Shown here: positions 1-4,771 of the stretch, piece after piece
Numbering within the stretch: position 1 is the stretch's first letter
How the letters are laid out: each line of letters begins with the position of its first letter
Assembly: GCA_030523905.1 (NCBI GenBank)
Contig: JAUNHO010000086.1
Span: 1 to 5,440, forward strand
Direction: 5' to 3'
From: Bergeyella zoohelcum
Lineage (GTDB): Bacteria; Bacteroidota; Bacteroidia; Flavobacteriales; Weeksellaceae
Length of the DNA: 5,440 nucleotides
Translations under genes and position numbers: made by a program
Notes under the pieces: model-generated
What the model saw: the letters and a program-made list of their open reading frames with translations, nothing else
What the model was told of the DNA's origin: nothing
Database searches by the model: none

Positions 1-891
1 GTCTATGAAAACGAGGCTCGTGAGCGTTTTTCTCTCAATAGCACCATCAAACTGATGATGGAGCAGACTAACAAAATCAGCCAAGAGGCAAATAATTTGG
101 CAACCGCTCTCAAAGGGCAGACCAAGGTGCAGGGCGACTGGGGCGAGATGATTTTGGAGCGTATTTTGGAAGATTCAGGGCTTACGAAAGACCGCGAATA
201 TTTCACCCAGTATAATATAAAGAACGAAAACGGAGAAAACCAAAGACCAGATTTCGTCCTGAAACTACCTGGCGGACAGATTGTTATAATAGATTCTAAG
301 GTTTCTCTAAATGCCTATGAACGAATGATTTCCGCAGAAACTGAAGACCAGCAAAAGCAAAATCTGAATCTTCATATCGCGTCCCTAAAACGCCATATAG
401 ACACTTTGGCACAGAAAAGATATGATGATTTGAAGGAGTCTTTGGACTTTACTATTATGTTCGTGCCAGTAGAACCTGCCTTTTTGGTGGCGGTTCAGAA
501 CGACCCTCATCTGTGGAATTACGCTTACCAAAAGCACATTATTTTGCTCAGTCCTACCAATCTCATTGCGTATCTCAAACTGATTTCCGATGTTTGGAAA
601 AGAGCAGACCAAAACCGAAATGCCGAAAAAATAGCCCAAGAGGCGGGTGCGTTGTACGATAAATTTTATGGTTTTATTGATGATTTAATCAGTATTGGTA
701 AAAAGATGGACGGCACGAAAAAAGATTACGAAAGTGCGATGAACAAACTCTCCACAGGCTCTGGAAATATTGTAAGAAGAATAGAAAATCTAAAAAAAAT
801 GGGAGCTTCTGCCAAGAAATCTTTGCCTGAAAATTTGGTGGAAAGAGCAATGGATAATCAAATAGAATGGAATGATGAAAGTGATAATTGA
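1..891 (+). CDS. rmuC: DNA recombination protein RmuC, C-terminal part (5' end outside window)
   Basis: The frame is open from base 1 and ends at TGA 889-891, giving 296 residues. The family is usually over 400 residues, so the N-terminal membrane anchor and most of the coiled coil lie upstream of the window. Seen, in window numbering: the GDWGE motif at 45-49, RPDF at 82-85 and IDSK at 97-100. Asp84, Asp98 and Lys100 fit the PD-(D/E)XK nuclease-like core of RmuC. FVPVEPA at 154-160, a conserved SPTNL block near 184-188 and a C-terminal helical stretch (GSGNIVRR, near 254-261) are also typical. RmuC is known as a conserved factor limiting recombination at short inverted repeats; the exact reaction is not settled. 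The ATG codons at 55 and 58 are internal methionines, since homologous-looking sequence continues upstream to base 1. The stop overlaps the next gene by 20 bp, suggesting cotranscription and translational coupling. Confidence 0.93.
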   Translation, partial: VYENEARERFSLNSTIKLMMEQTNKISQEANNLATALKGQTKVQGDWGEMILERILEDSGLTKDREYFTQYNIKNENGENQRPDFVLKLPGGQIVIIDSKVSLNAYERMISAETEDQQKQNLNLHIASLKRHIDTLAQKRYDDLKESLDFTIMFVPVEPAFLVAVQNDPHLWNYAYQKHIILLSPTNLIAYLKLISDVWKRADQNRNAEKIAQEAGALYDKFYGFIDDLISIGKKMDGTKKDYESAMNKLSTGSGNIVRRIENLKKMGASAKKSLPENLVERAMDNQIEWNDESDN

Positions 892-1645
892 AAGTCTGCA
901 AAACGATAAAATAAAGCATCTTTCTCGGCTGATGACCGATAATAGATTTAGAAAAAAATCCCAACTTTTCGTGGTAGAGGGTAGGCAGGAAAACGAAAGA
1001 GCATTGAAGTTTGGTTTTCAGGCCGAAGAATTTTTTATCTGCGAAAATATTTTCAGTGGGGAGTTGCCTACGGCTAAAATCCATTTCGTTTCCGAACAGG
1101 TTTATGGAAAACTGGCATATAGGGGGACTTCCGAAGGGGTTTTAGGGATTTATAAAACGAAAATTAATCATCTTGATGATTTCCAGCCGAGGGGAAATTC
1201 ATCGGTTATTGTTGTAGAAAGCGTAGAAAAACCTGGGAATTTGGGGGCTATTCTCCGAAGTTGCGAGGCTTTTGGGATAGACGCTCTTATTATTACGGAT
1301 AGCAGGGCGGATTTTTATAACCCCAATGTCATTCGTTCTAGTGTGGGGTGCTTATTTGGTATGGAGATTTATCAGTCTGATAATGAGCGAGTTTATCAGT
1401 TTTTGAAGGATAAAGGCTTTAATATCTATACCACATTTATGAGTGAAACAGCGGTGAATATTTCGGAGAAGGATTTTAGAAGAAAATCGGCGATTGTTTT
1501 CGGTACAGAGCATTCAGGAATTAGTGATTACTGGCTAGGGAAATCCGAAAATATACTGATACCAATGGTAGGCACGATAGACTCTCTGAATCTAAGTAAT
1601 GCGGTGGCAATTAGTTGCTATGAAATTTTGAGACAAAAGATATGA
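872..1645 (+). CDS. TrmH/SpoU-family RNA 2'-O-ribose methyltransferase
   Basis: This 257-residue protein should transfer a methyl group from S-adenosylmethionine to a ribose 2'-OH of rRNA or tRNA in the cytoplasm. Residues 1-100 look like the SpoU substrate-binding domain (SLQNDKIKHL at 8-17, FVVEGRQE at 33-40). The SPOUT trefoil-knot domain follows with all three motifs: motif 1 EKPGNLGAILRS at 119-130 (Asn123 and Arg129 conserved), motif 2 VFGTEHSGIS at 209-218, and motif 3 IPMVG at 230-234 with SLNLSNAVAI at 238-247. The length is normal for the family. The gene starts inside rmuC, 20 bp before its stop. Tandem ATGs at 872 and 875 are both possible starts, and no strong Shine-Dalgarno sequence decides between them. 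A terminator follows 8 bp after the stop. The target nucleotide cannot be read from sequence; RlmB-like and other TrmH-type roles are equally open. Confidence 0.93.
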   Translation: MMKVIIESLQNDKIKHLSRLMTDNRFRKKSQLFVVEGRQENERALKFGFQAEEFFICENIFSGELPTAKIHFVSEQVYGKLAYRGTSEGVLGIYKTKINHLDDFQPRGNSSVIVVESVEKPGNLGAILRSCEAFGIDALIITDSRADFYNPNVIRSSVGCLFGMEIYQSDNERVYQFLKDKGFNIYTTFMSETAVNISEKDFRRKSAIVFGTEHSGISDYWLGKSENILIPMVGTIDSLNLSNAVAISCYEILRQKI

Positions 1646-1653
1646 AAATAAAA

Positions 1654-1682
1654 ATACCACCTGTTTTAGGTGGTATAATTTT
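1654..1682. terminator. Bidirectional intrinsic terminator between convergent genes
   Basis: A perfect 9-bp stem, ATACCACCT (1654-1662) with AGGTGGTAT (1668-1676), closes a 5-nt loop GTTTT. On the + strand it is followed by AATTTTC, a modest U-tract. On the - strand the stem is followed by TTTTATTTTC, a better U-tract. It lies 8 bp after the methyltransferase stop and 26 bp after the end of the convergent lipoprotein gene, so it can serve both transcripts. Confidence 0.85.
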
Positions 1683-1708
1683 CTCTTGTTAATAATCTTT
1701 ATGATAGA

Positions 1709-1939
1709 TTACTTAACAGCAGCTTTTACTGAATCAACAGCAGCACCAGCTTCAGCCTTTACTGAATCAACAGTTGCAGTTGCAGCAGCAGCAGTAGAAT
1801 CGATAGTAGCAGTTGCAGCAGAATCAACAACAGCAACAGCAGAATCAGCAGCAGCTTCTACATTTTCTACAGCCTCAGATTTTTTACAAGCTACAAGAGC
1901 CAAAGCAGCAACAGCTGCTACGAACAATGATTTTTTCAT
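1709..1939 (-). CDS. Small Ala-rich lipoprotein with five Asp-Ser repeats
   Basis: A 76-residue protein with ATG at 1939-1937 and TAA at 1711-1709. Residues 1-17 form a signal peptide (MKKS, then a hydrophobic stretch) ending in the lipobox LVAC, with lipidated Cys18 followed by KKSE. The mature part is almost only Ala, Val, Thr, Ser, Asp, Lys and Glu. It contains five Asp-Ser pairs at 32, 39, 47, 58 and 69, spaced 7, 8, 11 and 11. Each is followed by Ala, Thr or Val, so each matches the Bacteroidota O-glycosylation sequon D-(S/T)-(A/I/L/M/T/V), and there is no other Asp in the protein. The composition predicts a long amphipathic helix or a flexible stalk. I do not recognise a named family. 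It has its own promoter candidate upstream and a terminator downstream, so it is probably monocistronic. The opposite strand is also open across most of it, but only because GC[A/T] codons lack stops in reverse; the lipoprotein reading is far better supported. Confidence 0.85.
   Translation of the reverse strand: MKKSLFVAAVAALALVACKKSEAVENVEAAADSAVAVVDSAATATIDSTAAAATATVDSVKAEAGAAVDSVKAAVK
1725..1773. repeat. 33-bp-period direct repeat inside the Ala-rich lipoprotein gene
   Basis: The 16-mer TTTACTGAATCAACAG occurs identically at 1725-1740 and 1758-1773, exactly 33 bp (11 codons) apart. It encodes the two C-terminal VDSVKA units of the lipoprotein. More diverged copies (GAATC next to CAGCA-type triplets) continue to about 1855. 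This is a coding repeat that could change copy number by slippage. Confidence 0.7.
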
Positions 1940-2005
1940 AACTAAAAAATAAATTAAATTGTTAAAATTTTTGATTGTCTTCTCTTTTGTTCATTTTGAA
2001 CACTG

Positions 2006-2040
2006 CAAAGATATATAGCGAATGAAATTTGTGTATGAAA
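2006..2040 (-). promoter_or_regulatory. Promoter candidate for the Ala-rich lipoprotein gene
   Basis: Read on the - strand, TATCTTTG (2013-2006) matches the Bacteroidota -7 element TAnnTTTG exactly. The -33 element is weak: TTTC at 2040-2037, 23 bp away, is the closest to TTTG. A start point near 2000 would give a leader of about 60 nt before the ATG at 1939. Confidence 0.55.
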
Positions 2041-2059
2041 ATTAATTGTATTACTTTTG
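2028..2059 (+). promoter_or_regulatory. Promoter of the membrane regulator-lipoprotein unit
   Basis: TTTG (2028-2031), a 20-bp spacer and TACTTTTG (2052-2059) fit the Bacteroidota TTTG/TAnnTTTG consensus with ideal spacing. The expected transcription start is near 2064-2067, about 55 nt before the TTG start codon at 2120. Its -33 element lies within the spacer of the leftward promoter, and its -7 element overlaps a perfect palindrome. Confidence 0.75.
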
Positions 2060-2077
2060 TAAAATCATTTTACAAAA
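2055..2077. promoter_or_regulatory. Perfect 23-bp palindrome, candidate operator
   Basis: TTTTGTAAAAT (2055-2065) and its exact complement ATTTTACAAAA (2067-2077) flank a single central C. The left arm covers most of the -7 element (2052-2059), and the centre is where transcription should begin, so a bound dimeric protein would block the promoter. The inner part, GTAAAAT-C-ATTTTAC, has 7-1-7 geometry like Fur/PerR-family boxes, although the bases do not match a classical Fur box. A one-base loop makes an RNA hairpin role less likely than a DNA-binding site. The binding protein is not known; the product of the next gene is one candidate. Confidence 0.6.
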
Positions 2078-2119
2078 AATGATAGCTGAAAATCAGTAAT
2101 TTAAGGTTTTATAAGAATT

Positions 2120-3238
2120 TTGAAAGATTTAGATATACTTCATTTTGAACAGCTAAAAACGGAGATTCAAGCTCGTTATTTGGCAAATCATACCCCTTCT
2201 AGTAATGATATTTCTCATTGGAAGGGGCTGGATATAGTCTATTTTCAAGAGGATTTGCGAAAACAGGCGAAAGGCATCATCAGTGAGAAGTCTTTTTATA
2301 CCTATTTCAAAAACTCTCCTGTGAGCAAACTCCCAAGGATAGATATTCTTAATTTACTCTCTGTTTATGCAGGTTATGGGTCTTGGTATCACTTCAAAAA
2401 GGAGCATCTTTTTGTTAATGAAATCTTGGAAAATCTACAAGATGCCACTGAGGAAAACGCCGAGCAGATAGAAGAAGAAACGGAAACAATAGAAGCAGAG
2501 CCTACCGAGCAAAAAAAAGTAGAAAATAAGGAAGAAAAAAACGAAGAAAAAGGAGATTTACAAAAAATAACTACTGAAAATCAGGAAGATAGCGAAAAAG
2601 AGACTCCTTCTAAAAACACTTGGAATAAGGGGTTGTTTTACTTTGGTTTTTCCTTTTTTGGGGTTGCATTATTCGTAATTTTGTTCTTTGTTGTAAGAAA
2701 TTCACTGGAAACCAAAGAATTTACCTATACCTTCATAGATGCGGATAGAAACACCAATATTTATATGGATCTAGATGTGAAAATCATCAAGGAGAACGAG
2801 TCGCCCATACTATTCAAGGTGAAGCCAAACTCTCCTTTTATCTATAAGAATCCAGAGACGAAGATAATGAAAATGGTGGTTTCATCGCCGTACTACAAAA
2901 CGGACACGATTATAAGAAACCTAGAAACCGCTCCTGAAAATGAAAATATAGAACTAAAACCGAATGATTATGCGGTAATGCTCTATTATTATTCTAATTC
3001 TATTAAGGATATTAAAAGAAAAAGAGAGAATCTTAATAGACTTATTAATGAAAATGCACTGATATATCAGGTGTATGATAATGAAACCTATGGTGTGGAA
3101 ACACTGGATAAACAGAGATATATCAATCTTGTTACTACGCCTACTACCTCGCTTAAAAATATGGAAGTGATTGATACTCAGATGGATAAAGGAAAAATTG
3201 TAATGATAAAATTTAGAATTTCAGATGAAACGAATTAA
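2120..3238 (+). CDS. Bitopic membrane protein with HTH-like N-terminus (putative membrane-anchored regulator)
   Basis: A 372-residue protein. Residues 1-98 form a compact predicted-helical cytoplasmic domain. Its stretch ISEKSFYTYFKNS (54-66), LPRIDILNLL (71-80) and YAGYGSW (83-89) resembles the 'S..TLyrfF...ps..TLd.la.yLGY.sW.dF' pattern of helix-turn-helix-like N-termini common in Bacteroidota. Residues 105-165 are a Glu/Lys-rich, probably disordered linker. One membrane helix spans about 171-192, and residues 193-372 should be periplasmic, with a conserved-looking NDYAVMLYYYSNS block at 282-294. The architecture recalls ToxR/CadC- or RodZ-type proteins, but no named family is recognised. 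The frame opens only after TAA 2102-2104 and the next in-frame ATG is deep in the periplasmic part, so TTG at 2120 is the best start. It overlaps the following lipoprotein gene by 14 bp. The gene is real; the regulatory role is inference. Confidence 0.85.
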   Translation: MKDLDILHFEQLKTEIQARYLANHTPSSNDISHWKGLDIVYFQEDLRKQAKGIISEKSFYTYFKNSPVSKLPRIDILNLLSVYAGYGSWYHFKKEHLFVNEILENLQDATEENAEQIEEETETIEAEPTEQKKVENKEEKNEEKGDLQKITTENQEDSEKETPSKNTWNKGLFYFGFSFFGVALFVILFFVVRNSLETKEFTYTFIDADRNTNIYMDLDVKIIKENESPILFKVKPNSPFIYKNPETKIMKMVVSSPYYKTDTIIRNLETAPENENIELKPNDYAVMLYYYSNSIKDIKRKRENLNRLINENALIYQVYDNETYGVETLDKQRYINLVTTPTTSLKNMEVIDTQMDKGKIVMIKFRISDETN

Positions 3239-3803
3239 TAATATTTTAATAATAATCTTCTCATTATTAGTAGTTTATGCTTGTAAAAAAGAGGAGAGCC
3301 TAATGACCGACCTAGACAAGCTACGCACTAATACCAACAAAGCCACCTACCCAAGAGCGAAAATGGATAGCCTACAAGCGATAAAATCCATTACGCAACA
3401 AAAGGCTCAGGAGGTGCTAGATTTATCCATACTTTACAGCACTGGCAATAAGGATACGGAGATAGATTCCGTGATGTATTCGCAGATTTTGGGGTATTTC
3501 CAAAAGGGAGATTCTATGAGTCAGAAGCCATTGTTTGTAGAGTTGGATAGCCTAAAAGTACGCTCGGCGAAAATCCAAAATATAGATGTTTTCCAAAAAT
3601 ATAACGAAACCGATACGCTGAATTTTGCAAAATTTGAAGTAGAATACAGAGGCGAAAACAACCGCTGGATAGGTAAAATGCAACGAGAAGCCCAATATAC
3701 GCTGGTGCCTACGCCTGTAAAATTCAAAAAAGAATTTAAGTTTCTGTTTATCAGTTTCTATGATTTGCCAAAAGACAGCACCTCCTCTGGTGTGATGAGA
3801 TAA
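3225..3803 (+). CDS. Lipoprotein, partner of the upstream membrane protein
   Basis: A 192-residue protein. MKRINN and a hydrophobic stretch lead to the lipobox VYAC (17-20), so Cys20 should be lipidated after signal peptidase II cleavage. Residues 21-24 are KKEE; the K-E-E fits the K-(D/E)2 export signal that sends lipoproteins to the cell surface in Capnocytophaga, so surface exposure is possible. The mature part has no recognised domain: a helical N-terminal half (about 25-70), then a more beta-like half. Six D-(S/T)-(A/I/L/M/T/V) sequons (Asp48, 81, 96, 108, 130, 184) suggest O-glycosylation. The ATG lies 14 bp before the upstream stop, so the two genes are probably cotranscribed and translationally coupled, and the proteins may act together at the envelope. 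The 3' end overlaps the convergent cyclo-ligase gene by 46 bp. Confidence 0.85.
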   Translation: MKRINNILIIIFSLLVVYACKKEESLMTDLDKLRTNTNKATYPRAKMDSLQAIKSITQQKAQEVLDLSILYSTGNKDTEIDSVMYSQILGYFQKGDSMSQKPLFVELDSLKVRSAKIQNIDVFQKYNETDTLNFAKFEVEYRGENNRWIGKMQREAQYTLVPTPVKFKKEFKFLFISFYDLPKDSTSSGVMR

Positions 3804-4327
3804 TCTAGGCGAATATCCTCGCTTCTTACATCGTCTATTTTTTCCTGTGGCGGGAAGAAACTCACACCGATTTTCTTGGTATTCTGAGAGATTTTAGCAA
3901 AAAAATCATCATAAAAACCTTTGCCGTAGCCTATTCGGTTGCCCAGAGCATCGCAGTAGAGTAGTGGCGTAATCACAAAATCATAGTGGAGGAAATCTGT
4001 ATCTTGGTTGCTGGTAGGCTCAGAAATTCCCCATTGGCTCGTGCTGTATTGGGTGTTTTGGTCTATGGCAACGGAAATCATTTTGCCGTTTAGGACTTTC
4101 GGGACGAAGACTTTTATCCCATTGTCTAGACAATAATTGATGAGCGTAGAAGTTTCTATTTCATTGAATTTTGGGATAGAAATAAAACAATGAACGCTCT
4201 GCTCTGCCGTAGGATTGAACGAAGCGATAAAACGCTTTATGATTTGCTCTGATAACGATTTTACTTCCTCCTGCGTTAGGCTTTTTCTTTTAGATAAATA
4301 GAGTTTCCGAAGTTCGTTTTTGGTCAT
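3758..4327 (-). CDS. 5-formyltetrahydrofolate cyclo-ligase
   Basis: This 189-residue cytoplasmic enzyme (MTHFS, YgfA/FAU1 family) uses ATP to convert 5-formyltetrahydrofolate to 5,10-methenyltetrahydrofolate, returning an inhibitory folate to the one-carbon pool. Seen: N-terminal KNELRKLYLSKRKSL (3-17), FNEIETSTLI (54-63), WGISEP (99-104), the signature RIGYGKGFYDDF (131-142) with its Gly-rich ATP/substrate loop, and the C-terminal RLDYLITPEEV (173-183). The length is normal. The frame stays open upstream to a TTG at 4402, but the ATG at 4327 gives the typical family N-terminus, and the 25 extra residues do not look like family sequence. That leaves 80 nt between the ferredoxin stop and this start. 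The stop, TAG at 3760-3758, lies inside the convergent lipoprotein gene. Transcription is probably shared with the ferredoxin gene. Confidence 0.93.
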   Translation of the reverse strand: MTKNELRKLYLSKRKSLTQEEVKSLSEQIIKRFIASFNPTAEQSVHCFISIPKFNEIETSTLINYCLDNGIKVFVPKVLNGKMISVAIDQNTQYSTSQWGISEPTSNQDTDFLHYDFVITPLLYCDALGNRIGYGKGFYDDFFAKISQNTKKIGVSFFPPQEKIDDVRSEDIRLDYLITPEEVLSFGKS

Positions 4328-4407
4328 AATGGAATGATTAAAATAATGGAAATCATCTAGAAAAAAACGATTGTGTTCTTTTAATTCTTTCAGTATTTTC
4401 AATTGTA

Positions 4408-4638
4408 TTAAATTTCTTTTACGGAAATAATCTTCACAGGACAGGCTTTGGCGGCTTTATCGCAAGGGTCAAAAGCGTCGGGTATAGGTGTTTTTATGGT
4501 GTGAAACCCTTTCTTATCGGTAGATTTTAGCAGAACCGACTTGCCGTCTTTCTTGGACATACGGAAGTACTCGGGGGCAAACTCCGCACAGTAGTTGCAA
4601 CCTATACACTTGTCTCTCTGTAAAGTAACGATGACCAT
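4408..4638 (-). CDS. Single-cluster [4Fe-4S] ferredoxin
   Basis: A 76-residue soluble electron carrier. The cluster ligands are Cys11, Cys14 and Cys17 in CIGCNYC, with the distant Cys66 in ACPVKII (65-71). Only one CxxCxxC is present, so it is a monocluster ferredoxin of the type common in Bacteroidota, not a 2[4Fe-4S] protein. FRMSKKDGKS (25-34) is also characteristic. A fifth Cys at 59, seven residues before Cys66, is not needed for the cluster. The gene starts at ATG 4638-4636, with stop TAA at 4410-4408. It is the first gene of a likely leftward pair with the cyclo-ligase and is divergent from the GLPGLI gene across 133 bp. Redox partners cannot be inferred from this neighbourhood. Confidence 0.92.
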   Translation of the reverse strand: MVIVTLQRDKCIGCNYCAEFAPEYFRMSKKDGKSVLLKSTDKKGFHTIKTPIPDAFDPCDKAAKACPVKIISVKEI

Positions 4639-4661
4639 AGCTGATGAAAATTTTCAATCTG

Positions 4662-4669
4662 CGAAAATA
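4662..4669 (-). promoter_or_regulatory. Possible -7 element for the ferredoxin-cyclo-ligase unit
   Basis: On the - strand, TATTTTCG (4669-4662) differs by one base from TAnnTTTG and lies 24 bp before the ATG at 4638. No clear TTTG is present at the expected -33 distance, so this is a weak call resting mainly on position. Confidence 0.35.
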
Positions 4670-4710
4670 AACATTATTTTCTTAAAATACTTATTTTAAT
4701 TTTATAACAA

Positions 4711-4742
4711 TTTGGAAATAATAAAGAATATTGATAATTTTG
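4711..4742 (+). promoter_or_regulatory. Promoter of the GLPGLI-family gene
   Basis: TTTG (4711-4714), a 20-bp spacer and TAATTTTG (4735-4742) match the Bacteroidota consensus exactly, with the same spacing as the promoter at 2028-2059. Transcription should begin near 4747-4750, leaving a leader of about 22-25 nt before the ATG at 4772. Confidence 0.75.
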
Positions 4743-4771
4743 AAACAGATAAAATTAAAAATAAAGTTGCT

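Noticed and set aside
689..1084. Open - strand frame of 131 codons spanning the rmuC/methyltransferase junction
   Set aside because: It lies antisense to two well-recognised genes, has a Phe/Leu-rich composition typical of the reverse of Lys/Glu-rich coding DNA, and shows no domain.
1725..1855. CRISPR-like periodic repeats
   Set aside because: The repeats are codon-periodic within a lipoprotein gene, with imperfect units and no spacer structure.
1686..1952. Open + strand frame of 88 codons, rich in Ala, Thr and Ser, across the small lipoprotein gene
   Set aside because: It is the mirror of a repeat-coding gene on the - strand. The - strand reading has a signal peptide, a lipobox, a promoter candidate and a terminator; the + strand reading has none and begins just after a terminator.
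1988..2002. Inverted repeat TGTTCA/TGAACA with a 3-nt centre near the leftward transcription start
   Set aside because: Six-base arms are short enough to arise by chance, and nothing else supports an operator or leader hairpin; kept only as a note.
2115..2122. GAATTTTG as a second -7 element just before the TTG start
   Set aside because: It lacks the TA of TAnnTTTG and would place transcription inside the coding region.
3779..3792. Small inverted repeat CACC/GGTG near the convergent gene ends
   Set aside because: Only four pairs with a 6-nt loop and no T-tract on either side; it lies within two coding regions.
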